Below are positions 33,395 through 41,810 of a stretch of DNA of 64,000 nucleotides, piece by piece. Every line of letters starts with the position of its first letter. Position 1 is the first letter of the stretch. Location of the stretch: positions 1-64,000 of the forward strand of contig JAYFOV010000012.1 of the NCBI GenBank assembly GCA_034928535.1, given 5' to 3'. The position numbers and the translations under genes are program-made. Below the pieces are notes generated by a model. The model searched no databases. It was not told where the DNA came from and saw only the letters and a program-made list of their open reading frames with translations. This DNA comes from CAXXOK01 sp001604115. Its GTDB lineage: Bacteria; Bacillota; Clostridia; Christensenellales; Aristaeellaceae.

Positions 33395-33661
33395 ATGGAT
33401 ACAAAGTACTGTCAAAGTTGCGCAATGCCCATGGGCGATACTGATGCGCTGTACGGCACAGAAAAAGACGGCAGCAAGAGCAAGGACTACTGCCATTATT
33501 GCTACGCAAACGGCGCCTTTACCTACGAGGGAAGCATAGAAGGAATGATCGACATCTGCATCCCGCCGATGGTGCAAAACAATCCGGGCATGAGCGAGAA
33601 AGCGGCGCGTAGTTTGATGACCGGGTTCCTGCCCACCCTGAAGCGCTGGAAGCAGGGCTAA
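33395..33661 (+). CDS. Small zinc-ribbon protein
   Basis: The 88-residue protein begins with two cysteine pairs, CQSCAMP (residues 6-9) and CHYCYANGAF (about 33-36), the layout of the putative zinc ribbon family often annotated next to regulators. The C-terminal half is helical (EGMIDICIPPMVQNNPGMSEKAARSLMTGFLPTLKRW). AGGAGG precedes the start. The matching palindrome upstream suggests control by the WYL regulator. No enzymatic activity can be inferred. Confidence 0.85.
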   Translation: MDTKYCQSCAMPMGDTDALYGTEKDGSKSKDYCHYCYANGAFTYEGSIEGMIDICIPPMVQNNPGMSEKAARSLMTGFLPTLKRWKQG

Positions 33662-33873
33662 CAGCGTGACATCCCGTAGCAGCCTACACGTTCCTGCTGC
33701 TGAACGCCAGCATACCCCGGAGCAAAGCACCAGCCGCAAATAGCTCGTATGGCATGCACAGGACACGGAACCATCAGCTTGCAAACGCACCAGCCCGTCC
33801 GGTGGCAAATTTCTGATAGAAGGCAAGCAGGGCGCGGTATAGGCAACCTTGGCATCATGGAGGTATGGTCACA

Positions 33874-34302
33874 GTGGATTGGAACACGAAGTATACCAAA
33901 CTGGAGAAGCCGGAACTTTCACAGATTGGTCAGTTTATCCGGAACCCACTTTGGGAGGAGCTCCGCGCACATTTGGAAGAGAGCTATCACATCCTGCCCT
34001 TGGTGGAGCACAGCACCTGTTCCGGCGCACCGGGCTGGAATGTCAAATACCGTAAGAGCAGCAGATCGCTATGCGTGCTCTATCCCGAGGCTGGCGCGTT
34101 TACGTGCCTTGTGACCGTGGGCGGCGAGGTAGCCACTGCTGTGGATTTGATGCTGGAAACCTTCACGCCGCAGGTGCGGGAACTCTACCGCGGTGCAAAG
34201 CCGTTCAACGGTTCGCGCTGGCTGATGATCCCCGTGCGGGATGCCGCGACGCTGGAGGATGTCAAGCGTCTGCTGGCGCTTCGCGTTCAATACAAGCGCT
34301 GA
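33874..34302 (+). CDS. DUF3788-like protein
   Basis: The 142-residue protein has the segment GWNVKYRKSSRSLCVLYPEAGAFTCLVTVGG and the end SRWLMIPVRDAATLEDVKRLLALR, which fit the DUF3788 family. That family has no known function. GGAGG lies 10 nt before GTG 33874; an ATG three codons earlier (33865) is only one base from this site and less likely. It appears to be a single gene followed by a long hairpin. Confidence 0.78.
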   Translation: MDWNTKYTKLEKPELSQIGQFIRNPLWEELRAHLEESYHILPLVEHSTCSGAPGWNVKYRKSSRSLCVLYPEAGAFTCLVTVGGEVATAVDLMLETFTPQVRELYRGAKPFNGSRWLMIPVRDAATLEDVKRLLALRVQYKR

Positions 34303-34341
34303 TCGGTTCATGGGATGCGCACGACTGCATCGGCCATACAA

Positions 34342-34385
34342 GCACAGCAACGCCCCTGCTTGGATTCGCAGGGGCGTTGCTGTGC
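34342..34385. terminator. Perfect 18-bp hairpin between convergent genes
   Basis: Arms 34342-34359 and 34368-34385 pair exactly around an 8-nt loop, between the DUF3788-like gene and the convergent AraC-type gene. No T run is seen. Confidence 0.65.
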
Positions 34386-34474
34386 GTCCGGCTACCGCCG
34401 AGTGCGAACCTTCAGTAACTGTGACTCCAGCCTAAAACGCAGCAGGATAATGCACACCGGAATGGTATGTCGAT

Positions 34475-35356
34475 TCAAAGGGGGCGGACGGGCACCCACT
34501 CGATGTATCCACGGCTGCCGATCGGTTCCAATTGGATCCTGGGCTGGCTGGCATCCCATTCATAGCCGTGCTGCGCCGGATCATACTTTCGTATTGCTGC
34601 CCATACGGTATCGATGGCCTCAGCGTAGTCTTCCTCGGCAAAGGGCTCACCTTGAAATTGGAGATAGGTCGCGGCGGGAAGGGTGATCAGGTCGAACCCT
34701 TCGGGGATTTGCGCGCCCGCCGAAACCGCCAGCGCAACACCCTGCACATAGCTGGATGTGCCTTGCGGCGTCATGGCTGATGGCAACCATAAGCCCATGG
34801 GTGCTTCCAGCGCATTGGGCACACTGGTCAGATAGCCCCAGATATCGCAGCCGACCTCCTCACAGTATTGCATGTAATCTGCCGCCTGGATGCCGCGCTT
34901 GATGAGCACCTTGCGTTCTGGCTTTGCCATCGGTTGTACAAAAATGATGCTTGTGCTGTTCATATGATTCTCCTTTTGTTCATTGGGAAGGTAGGGAGGG
35001 TAAGGGGTGAATAGGTAAAGCGGCATGGGTCGCGCTGCATATTGGCTCGGATTGCATCCAAATTCCGCGTGAAATGCTCTCTGGTAACCATCCACACTTT
35101 GGAAGCCCACCGCGAAGGCTACATCCGCCACGGTGCGCCCGGTTTCACGGAGCATCCATGCCGAGCGCGTCAGCCGAAGCTTGCGGATATACTCCGCCGG
35201 CGTGCGGCGTAGCCATTGCGTGAACAGGCGGTAGGCATACCATGGGGAGTAGTGGCAGGCGCCTGCCAGATCCGCCAGGGTGATCCGTCCAAAGAGATGC
35301 GCGTCAATATACGCTTGCATCCGCTGCACCGCAAGGGTCTGTTCCTGCATACCCAT
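34475..35356 (-). CDS. AraC-family regulator fused to a GyrI-like effector domain
   Basis: The 293-residue protein has an N-terminal pair of AraC helix-turn-helix motifs (ITLADLAGACHYSPWYAYRLFTQWLRRTPAEYI and TVADVAFAVGFQSVDGYQRAFHAEFGCNPSQY, residues 25-105). A C-terminal GyrI-like ligand-binding domain (about 130-290) follows. This order is that of the Rob/SoxS-like multidrug and stress sensors with effector pocket. The start follows GGAAGGG; the ATG two codons later is an equal candidate. It diverges from the GntR-ABC operon. Confidence 0.88.
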   Translation of the reverse strand: MGMQEQTLAVQRMQAYIDAHLFGRITLADLAGACHYSPWYAYRLFTQWLRRTPAEYIRKLRLTRSAWMLRETGRTVADVAFAVGFQSVDGYQRAFHAEFGCNPSQYAARPMPLYLFTPYPPYLPNEQKENHMNSTSIIFVQPMAKPERKVLIKRGIQAADYMQYCEEVGCDIWGYLTSVPNALEAPMGLWLPSAMTPQGTSSYVQGVALAVSAGAQIPEGFDLITLPAATYLQFQGEPFAEEDYAEAIDTVWAAIRKYDPAQHGYEWDASQPRIQLEPIGSRGYIEWVPVRPL

Positions 35357-35373
35357 CCCATCCCTTCCGCTTC

Positions 35374-35379
35374 AGTATA
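35374..35379 (-). promoter_or_regulatory. -10 box of the AraC/GyrI gene
   Basis: TATACT preceded by TGC on the minus strand gives an extended -10. No good -35 box is present. Confidence 0.45.
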
Positions 35380-35542
35380 GCAAAAACAAATTTTGGTTTC
35401 TCGACCTTTTTTGCTGTATGTGAATCAAATGTGCATGTTAGTTCGTCTACTATAACAGAGGATGTTCCTGTTTGTCCATGCCGGGCATTGCGTCGGCTTG
35501 ACCGGCCGATAGCATCATCTGTAACAAATCGAAGCGGATCTC

Positions 35543-35570
35543 TTGACATTGCCGAAGTGTACTGTATAAT
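35543..35570 (+). promoter_or_regulatory. Promoter of the GntR-ABC operon
   Basis: TTGACA (35543-35548) and TATAAT (35565-35570) are consensus boxes 16 bp apart. Confidence 0.85.
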
Positions 35571-35574
35571 ATAG

Positions 35575-35597
35575 CCGTACTAGCACCAATAGTACGG
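35575..35597. promoter_or_regulatory. YtrA-type operator at the transcription start
   Basis: An 8-bp inverted repeat, CCGTACTA (35575-35582) and TAGTACGG (35590-35597), with a 7-nt spacer lies just after the -10 box. GntR/YtrA proteins bind repeats of this kind, so autorepression of the operon is likely. Confidence 0.7.
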
Positions 35598-35615
35598 ACA
35601 GGAAAGGAAAACGCA

Positions 35616-36038
35616 ATGTTTCAGATCGATCGTTTCGGCAGGCAACCCATTTATGAACAGATCATAGAGCAGACGCTCCAGCTGGTTGCATCCGGCTTGC
35701 TCAAGCCGGGGGATCAGCTGCCCAGCGTGCGCGCGCTTTCCCAAACGCTTTCCGCCAACCCCAACACCCTTCAGAAGGCTTATACGGAGTTGGAGCGGCG
35801 CGGCGTGACCATGAGCGTGCCCGGAAGCGGCAGGTTCATTGCCAAGGAGGCGCCGCGGCTGGTTGCAGAGGGAATGGAAGCATTGCTTAGCGATGTGGCT
35901 ACCCTCTGTCACAAGCTGGCAGTGGCCGCTGTTCCGGAGCAAAAGGTATTGGATACCGTACGGCAAGCATATGCCCAGCAAGCGCATGCGGCCGTTCCGC
36001 CCGGTGCATTAGCAGCACAGGAACCTCCACGCGCTTGA
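35616..36038 (+). CDS. GntR-family regulator, YtrA subfamily
   Basis: The 140-residue protein has the GntR winged helix (RFGRQPIYEQIIEQTLQLVASGLLKPGDQLPSVRALSQTLSANPNTLQKAYTELERRGV, residues 6-64) and the short helical tail of the YtrA group. AAAGGA precedes the ATG. It is the first gene of an operon with an ABC ATPase and permease, the usual setting for YtrA-type repressors that respond to envelope-active compounds. Confidence 0.92.
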   Translation: MFQIDRFGRQPIYEQIIEQTLQLVASGLLKPGDQLPSVRALSQTLSANPNTLQKAYTELERRGVTMSVPGSGRFIAKEAPRLVAEGMEALLSDVATLCHKLAVAAVPEQKVLDTVRQAYAQQAHAAVPPGALAAQEPPRA

Positions 36039-36081
36039 CGGACTATGCGCGCAGTCGTATGTGTAGAAAGGAAGCAAAGCA

Positions 36082-36993
36082 GTGATCAAAGCTAACAACC
36101 TGACCAAACGGTTCTCGGATGTGGCCGCCTTGGACAAACTCAACTGCCAAATTCCCGATGGATGCGTGTATGGGCTGGTGGGTGCAAACGGAGCAGGCAA
36201 ATCGACCTTCCTGCGTCTGGCCAGCGGAGTGTACCGCGCCGATGAGGGCAGCATTACCCTGGATGATGCACCGATTTATGAGAATATGAGCATCAAAAAG
36301 CGTTTTGCTTTTGTATCGGACGAGTTCTGGGCGCTGCCGCAGAGCAACATGGCTCGCATGGCCAGCCTGTACGGCGCTGCCTACGAGAATTTTGACCAGA
36401 CGAAGTTTCTGGCGCTTTCCCGCGAGTTTGGGCTGGACGTGCATAAGCCGGTTTCCATGTTCAGCAAGGGCATGCGCCGGCAGGCGGCGACCATTTTGGC
36501 GCTCGCTACCGGTGCGGATTTCTTTCTGTTTGACGAAACCTTTGATGGCCTGGATCCGGTGATGCGCAATCTGGTCAAGCAGCTGCTATACGCACAGGTG
36601 GTGGACAGGGGTGCAACAGTGATCATCTCCAGCCATTCCCTCCGGGAACTGGAGGATACCTGCGACCAGCTGGCATTGCTCTATCAGGGCGGGATCGTGC
36701 TCCAAAGCGATGTGAGCGATCTGAAAACATCCTTGTACAAAATGCAGGTCGCCTTTGATCGTGATTTTGACAAAGGTGTGTTTGAAGGGCTTGACATACT
36801 CAGCTTCACACGGCAGGGCAGCGTTGCAAACGCGGTGGTCCGCGGAGATAAGGACAAGGGGCAGGCTTTGCTGCACAAGCAGGATCCGCTCTTGTTGGAG
36901 GTGCTCCCCGTAACGCTGGAGGAGGTATTCCTCTACGAAATGGAAGCGCTGGGCTATGCTTTTGACGTGGAACGGGGAGGGGACAAGGCATGA
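36082..36993 (+). CDS. ABC transporter ATP-binding protein
   Basis: The 303-residue ATPase has Walker A GANGAGKST (about 33-41) and Walker B FFLFDETFDGLDP. The signature is FSKGMRRQAATILAL in place of LSGGQ, as seen in the YtrB-like group. A C-terminal extension of about 90 residues follows the ATPase core. The start is GTG 36082 after AAAGGA. It overlaps the permease gene by 4 nt (ATGA). It probably powers export or bacitracin-like resistance rather than uptake. Confidence 0.9.
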   Translation: MIKANNLTKRFSDVAALDKLNCQIPDGCVYGLVGANGAGKSTFLRLASGVYRADEGSITLDDAPIYENMSIKKRFAFVSDEFWALPQSNMARMASLYGAAYENFDQTKFLALSREFGLDVHKPVSMFSKGMRRQAATILALATGADFFLFDETFDGLDPVMRNLVKQLLYAQVVDRGATVIISSHSLRELEDTCDQLALLYQGGIVLQSDVSDLKTSLYKMQVAFDRDFDKGVFEGLDILSFTRQGSVANAVVRGDKDKGQALLHKQDPLLLEVLPVTLEEVFLYEMEALGYAFDVERGGDKA

Positions 36994-39086
36994 AAATGTA
37001 TAAGGAAATGCTGCGCAAGCTGATGCCCATCGGATTGCCGCTGGCGCTGATCACCCTGATCTATACGGTAATCACCAGTGGGCAGAACTATTTTGGACTG
37101 TATACGCAAAAGATGTCGCAGGCAGCTGTTTCGCTGGCGCCTGTGCTGGTATATTACACCTTCACCGCCATCCTGTTTGCGCTGTATGGTTTTTCATACC
37201 TGTTCCGCCGCGCCGCAAGTGATCTGTACCACGGCCTGCCGGTGAGCCGGACGGAACTGTACCTTTCCACTACGCTGGCTACGGCCACGTGGATGGGGGG
37301 TACCATCCTCATCAACCTGCTGTTGGTGCTTTTGATGCTGCTGATCAGCGGTTGTCCGTTTGTGCCGGTATACATCCCGCTGGCAGCACTGCACTTCTTT
37401 GTGGCATCTATGCTGGTGTTCGGCGCAACGGCCATTGGCTGCGCCCTGTCCGGAACGATGTTGACTGCGCTCGCTTCCACGGGAATCGTGCTGTTTTTGC
37501 CGCGTTTCCTGCAGTTTGTGATGGCGCGCGGCGTGGTGGACAAGGTACCCATTGTGGGCTGGCTGGATCTGCCTGTGCTGCTCAACCCCATCACCAATGT
37601 GGCGACAGGTATGGTTGTCATGCAAACACGGCAAGTGTTCATGGCGCGTTTGATTCAGCTGCCCTATGTGCTCTACTCGCTGCTGCCGATGGCGCTGTAC
37701 TTGGTGCTGGGCGGGTTCTTGTTCCGGCATCGCCCCAGCGAGGTGGCGGAGCGTGGTGCGGGGCGCAAGCTGTGGGCAGTGGCCACGGCGGCACTGCTGG
37801 CCACCACGGTGCTGGTGCTGATTACCGTGGGCCGGGAACGCCTGCTCTCCGCCTATAACGCGGCGCTCATCGTGGTCGCCTTCCTGGTGTTTGTGGTCTA
37901 TCAGGTGATCGCTTCCCGGCGCTGGAAGCAGATTTTGGTCGCCACACCGATATTTCTGGCCTCCTGCGTACTGGCTCTGGGTGTAGGCCTGGGTATTTCA
38001 GCACTGAATAACGCGATGCTCAGCAGAACACCAACCCCGGCTGAAATCGCGTCCATCCAATTCCGAGGTCATGATGAAAAGCAGGATCGGCAGGAATATA
38101 CCACCCTGCTGCTGGAAAACATCCGCTACACCTCGGACAGTATGAAAAAGTACGTTAGTGAAAACCTGGCGGACGCGGTAGACCGCATCAAGGATCCAAA
38201 CTTTGGCGCGTTTGACGTCTACGGCCAGTATCAGGTGATCGAGCCCCTGGAAATCACCCTGACCGACGGCACCACCTTCAAGCGCACCATTGAGTTCAAA
38301 AACGTGATGACGCTCAACCAACTCCGTGAGGAGGATAGCTTCTTCCAGGCGGCAATCCGCGCCTTCCCGGCCATGGAAAACATTCAGCGGATCAGCGGGG
38401 AAACGGGCTTGAAGGCAGAGGAAAACCAAGCGCTTTTGACGAGCTTTATCAACGAGTCCCAGCGGCTGGGTCTGGTACCCAATGACTATTATCGCTCTCG
38501 GATCCGTAATCTGGATGATCAAGGCTTCTCAGTGGAAATGGGGGGCGAACAATCTCTGGGGCGCATTGATATTGCAGGTGTTGTGACGGCGCGGCGTATC
38601 TACGAATACTATAATCTTCGCATGGAAACACCCGAAACCGCCGCCCTGCTGCTGCGTACCTATAATGCGCACATGAAGGACGACGTGCTAGTCCGGCTTG
38701 GTGAGGCCGTCAAGCACATGACATCCCCGTTGGTGATGGAAAATGAAAGCCTGAGCATGGATCTGAGCTTTTACAACATGCCCAACAGCAATGGAGATTT
38801 GCTTTCCAAATACGTCAACATCTACATCAGCGGCTATAGCAAACAGCAAAGCACCTATGCGGACTTGAGCCTGCAGTACGCACAGCAGTTTGCGGATATC
38901 CTTCGCCGCGGCACTCCGGCCGATCAGGTGGAAGGTATGTTTGTGAAGCTAAACTGGTATGAGTATGATGGCATCACAAGCAATACCGAGCAGGATATGG
39001 CCTGCTACCTGAAATTCTCCCCGGAGGATGAAGCGGCTCTGAAGCAGCTGGTGGCCGATTGGCAAACGGCAACGACCTATCGGTAA
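36990..39086 (+). CDS. Large ABC-type permease with a C-terminal soluble domain
   Basis: The 698-residue protein has about eight to ten hydrophobic helices in residues 1-345 (including SYLFRRAASDLYHGLPVSRTELYLS, typical of ABC-2-like subunits). Residues about 350-698 form a soluble domain rich in Glu, Asp and Asn. That domain resembles those seen on clostridial permeases paired with GntR and ABC ATPase genes (DUF6449-like by memory). It probably sits outside the cell. The gene overlaps the ATPase gene by 4 nt, and a strong hairpin follows. Confidence 0.82.
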   Translation: MKMYKEMLRKLMPIGLPLALITLIYTVITSGQNYFGLYTQKMSQAAVSLAPVLVYYTFTAILFALYGFSYLFRRAASDLYHGLPVSRTELYLSTTLATATWMGGTILINLLLVLLMLLISGCPFVPVYIPLAALHFFVASMLVFGATAIGCALSGTMLTALASTGIVLFLPRFLQFVMARGVVDKVPIVGWLDLPVLLNPITNVATGMVVMQTRQVFMARLIQLPYVLYSLLPMALYLVLGGFLFRHRPSEVAERGAGRKLWAVATAALLATTVLVLITVGRERLLSAYNAALIVVAFLVFVVYQVIASRRWKQILVATPIFLASCVLALGVGLGISALNNAMLSRTPTPAEIASIQFRGHDEKQDRQEYTTLLLENIRYTSDSMKKYVSENLADAVDRIKDPNFGAFDVYGQYQVIEPLEITLTDGTTFKRTIEFKNVMTLNQLREEDSFFQAAIRAFPAMENIQRISGETGLKAEENQALLTSFINESQRLGLVPNDYYRSRIRNLDDQGFSVEMGGEQSLGRIDIAGVVTARRIYEYYNLRMETPETAALLLRTYNAHMKDDVLVRLGEAVKHMTSPLVMENESLSMDLSFYNMPNSNGDLLSKYVNIYISGYSKQQSTYADLSLQYAQQFADILRRGTPADQVEGMFVKLNWYEYDGITSNTEQDMACYLKFSPEDEAALKQLVADWQTATTYR

Positions 39087-39097
39087 GGGTAAAGCAA

Positions 39098-39133
39098 GAG
39101 CGCCCCGCACGGCACAAGCCGTGCGGGGCGCTC
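39098..39133. terminator. Perfect 16-bp hairpin between convergent genes
   Basis: Arms 39098-39113 and 39118-39133 pair exactly around ACAA, 12 nt after the permease stop, facing the convergent dehydrogenase gene. Confidence 0.7.
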
Positions 39134-39264
39134 GGTTGATCAGCAGCATATTGCGATAACAATGTGTTGGAATGAGCAAAGAAATAAGTCTGGCAAACGC
39201 TAGGCTCCCCATGAGGAGTGCGGCCATGAACCGCTTTATGAAGAGAGGCGATTCACGGAGAGTT

Positions 39265-40302
39265 TCAAAAACAGCGCTCGGTGCGCCATTTGCGGCAATC
39301 CTCCACAACCTTGCCCACATCGCACCGGTAACAAACTTCGTTGCTCAGCGGTGCGTCACTGAAAAATTCATCCAGGTTTTGCAGTGTCGTCTGTGCGATG
39401 TTTTCCAGTGCATCCTCGGTTAGGAAAGCCTGATGGGCGGTCAGCACTACGTTGGGACGGGATACCAGCAAGGCAAGCACATCGTCCTTGATAATGTTGC
39501 CGGAATTATCCTGGAAGAAAAGCTCTGCCTCTTCCTCGTATACATCCAGCCCTGCACCGCGCACTTTGCCGCTGTTCAGGGCATCCAGCAAAGCTTCGGT
39601 ATCAACCAGCGCCCCGCGGGAGGTATTGATGATGAAAACGCCATCCTTCATTTTGGCAAAGGCAGCGGAATCCAGCAGATGCCGGGTCTGTTCATTAAGC
39701 GGGCAATGCAGGGATATGACATCGCTTTCCTGCAACAGGGTATCCAGCCCTACATAGTGGATATCGGTATCCTTCGCGGGGAAAGCGTCATAGGCGATCA
39801 CTCGCATGCCAAACCCTTTGCAGATATCCATAAAAGTGCGGCCGATTTTTCCGGTACCAATGACACCGACGGTTTTTCCGTGCAAATCGACCCCGGTAAG
39901 CCCTACCAAGCTAAAGTTAAAATCACGCGTACGGTTATAGGCACGGGGCAGCTTGCGGTTCACGGCCAGGAGCAACGCCATGGCATGCTCCGCGACTGCA
40001 TGGGGAGAATAGGCAGGCACCCGCACCACGTTGATTTTCCCATATGCACGTACAAAATCCACGTTGCTGTACCCGGCGCAGCGCATGGCCAGCACGCGCA
40101 CGCCCATCGCGTACAGCGCGTCAATCACCTCTGCGGTGATGGTATCATTGACAAAGGCACATACAGCCTCGCTGCCGGCGGCCAGCTGCACAGTGGCCGT
40201 GGTCAGCTTGCTTTCCAGATAGCGGATGTGGTAATGCCGGTTGATACGGTCAAACCACTCTTTATCATACGGCTTTGCATCAAAAAAGGTAATCGTTTTC
40301 AT
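39265..40302 (-). CDS. D-2-hydroxyacid dehydrogenase, D-lactate dehydrogenase-like
   Basis: The 345-residue NAD-dependent enzyme has the Rossmann motif VGVIGTGKIG (about 148-157). The catalytic Arg lies in INTSRGALVD (about 237), the Glu in DVYEEE and the His in TAHQAFLTEDAL (about 298). The pattern AGYSNVD near residue 77 and the acidic insertion after DVYEEE match fermentative D-LDH. It likely reduces pyruvate to D-lactate. The start follows AAAGGG. It is transcribed alone. Confidence 0.9.
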   Translation of the reverse strand: MKTITFFDAKPYDKEWFDRINRHYHIRYLESKLTTATVQLAAGSEAVCAFVNDTITAEVIDALYAMGVRVLAMRCAGYSNVDFVRAYGKINVVRVPAYSPHAVAEHAMALLLAVNRKLPRAYNRTRDFNFSLVGLTGVDLHGKTVGVIGTGKIGRTFMDICKGFGMRVIAYDAFPAKDTDIHYVGLDTLLQESDVISLHCPLNEQTRHLLDSAAFAKMKDGVFIINTSRGALVDTEALLDALNSGKVRGAGLDVYEEEAELFFQDNSGNIIKDDVLALLVSRPNVVLTAHQAFLTEDALENIAQTTLQNLDEFFSDAPLSNEVCYRCDVGKVVEDCRKWRTERCF

Positions 40303-40693
40303 ACTATATCCCTTTCATGCGGATGCTGCGAGCTGGGTGTGGAAGGGATGCCTGCTAGCCCCTCCATTTTACAGATTACCCATCGCGCAGGCAGATGAAT
40401 CGCCGCAGTAAAAGCCTGGGCAACCCGGTGTCACTTCTTTGCCTTGATTGGCTTACCCCAGTACCTTCGGCAATCATATTTGCATATGGCTGGGCTATAT
40501 AAGCGATCGGCCGCAGAAGCGCTGCGCGCTACAGCGCGCCCACATGAATGCTAGTATTTGTATATAATGATCTAAAAAACTCCGTTAAATACAAAACAAT
40601 CTTAGCGGATGTGACAGAAGGGAGCCCCCAAAGCTTTGCAATATAAGATTTACAGGCCATGCTCACATGAAGGGCGTAGCAGGGAACACATAC
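40303..40693. other. Intergenic region without a supported gene
   Basis: Several small hairpins (for example around 40520-40540) and a TATAAT at 40563-40568 without a partner -35 box are present. No coding frame was accepted. Confidence 0.4.
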
Positions 40694-40722
40694 TTGCCAA
40701 GCATCCGGTCTTAGTATAAAAT
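40694..40722 (+). promoter_or_regulatory. Promoter of the upp/V-ATPase transcript
   Basis: TTGCCA (40694-40699) and TAAAAT (40717-40722) are 17 bp apart. The predicted leader before upp is about 85 nt. Confidence 0.65.
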
Positions 40723-40814
40723 AAATAAGAATGACATCCGGCAGATTGAAGCGATCCTCCCTGTGGAACCGCTTCATGAAAAATGCCCTTCCCATATTCA
40801 AAGGAGGCCATACC

Positions 40815-41444
40815 TTGAGCAAAGTACATCTTTTGGACCATCCTCTGATCCAACATAAGCTGAGCATCATGCGCAACAAAGAAACTGGCGCAAAAGAGTT
40901 CCGCGAACTGCTTGAAGAAATATCCATGCTGATGGTGTATGAGGTGACCCGTGACCTGCCCACAGAAGAGGTGGAGGTGGAAACCCCCATCTGCCTGACC
41001 AAAACCAAAATGCTCAGCGGCAAGAAGATTGGCATTGTGCCCATCCTGCGTGCCGGCCTGGGCATGGTGGATGGCGTGACCAAGCTGATACCCGCCGCAC
41101 GCATCGGCCACATTGGCTTGTACCGTGATCCGGTCAGCCTGCAGCCGGTTGAGTATTACTGCAAACTGCCCGCGGACAGTGAAAACCGTGAACTCATCGT
41201 ATTGGATCCAATGCTGGCAACAGGCGGAAGCGCCTCGGCAGCCATTACCTTTATTAAACAGCGCAAGTGCAAGTATATCCGCTTGGTCAACCTGATTGCC
41301 GCGCCGGAGGGCATCCAGCGGATTCAGCAGGATCACCCGGACGTGGATATTTACGTGGCCGCCTGCGATGAAAAGCTGAACGAGCATGGCTATATTGTGC
41401 CTGGCTTGGGCGACGCGGGCGATCGGCTCTTTGGAACCAAATAA
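40815..41444 (+). CDS. upp: Uracil phosphoribosyltransferase
   Basis: The 209-residue enzyme makes UMP from uracil and PRPP. The PRPP loop LDPMLATGGSASAAI (about 131-145) and the C-terminal uracil-binding segment YIVPGLGDAGDRLFGTK are clear. The start is TTG 40815 with AAGGAGG 7 nt ahead; upstream in-frame codons belong to the leader. The first V/A-ATPase gene begins 42 nt after the stop, without an evident terminator between, so the two units are probably co-transcribed, as also known for upp-atp in many Bacillota. Confidence 0.95.
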   Translation: MSKVHLLDHPLIQHKLSIMRNKETGAKEFRELLEEISMLMVYEVTRDLPTEEVEVETPICLTKTKMLSGKKIGIVPILRAGLGMVDGVTKLIPAARIGHIGLYRDPVSLQPVEYYCKLPADSENRELIVLDPMLATGGSASAAITFIKQRKCKYIRLVNLIAAPEGIQRIQQDHPDVDIYVAACDEKLNEHGYIVPGLGDAGDRLFGTK

Positions 41445-41486
41445 ACGCAGCATGCCTACGAGGCAAGATAAGGATGGTGCATCACG

Positions 41487-41810
41487 GTGGCAAAGGAGCT
41501 GTTTCGGGCGGTGCAGACCGCCGAGGAAAAGGCAGAGCTGATTTTGCAGGAGGCGCAGCGCAACGTGCGCGAGCTGCTCAAGACCACCGAGGCGGAAGTT
41601 GCCCAACAGGAACACGCTACAGCACTGGAAAACCGAGCGATGTACCAGAGCATTCTGGAGGAACGCCGTTTGGCCATTGTTGCACAGACTGCGGAGCGTG
41701 CCCCGCAAGTGAGGCAAACACAGCAAGCCAGCCTGCATCAGGCACGTGAACAGCTGGACAACGCTGCTAGGCACATTGCTGAAAGGGTATGGACCGATGG
41801 CAATCGTTGA
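41487..41810 (+). CDS. V/A-type ATPase subunit G/H-like stalk protein
   Basis: The 107-residue protein is almost entirely a charged coiled coil (residues 5-100) with many Glu, Gln and Ala. Its place just before subunit I matches the peripheral stalk subunit G/H (NtpF-like) of V/A-ATPases. The start is GTG 41487 with AAGGATG ahead. It overlaps the next gene by 14 nt. Confidence 0.78.
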   Translation: MAKELFRAVQTAEEKAELILQEAQRNVRELLKTTEAEVAQQEHATALENRAMYQSILEERRLAIVAQTAERAPQVRQTQQASLHQAREQLDNAARHIAERVWTDGNR

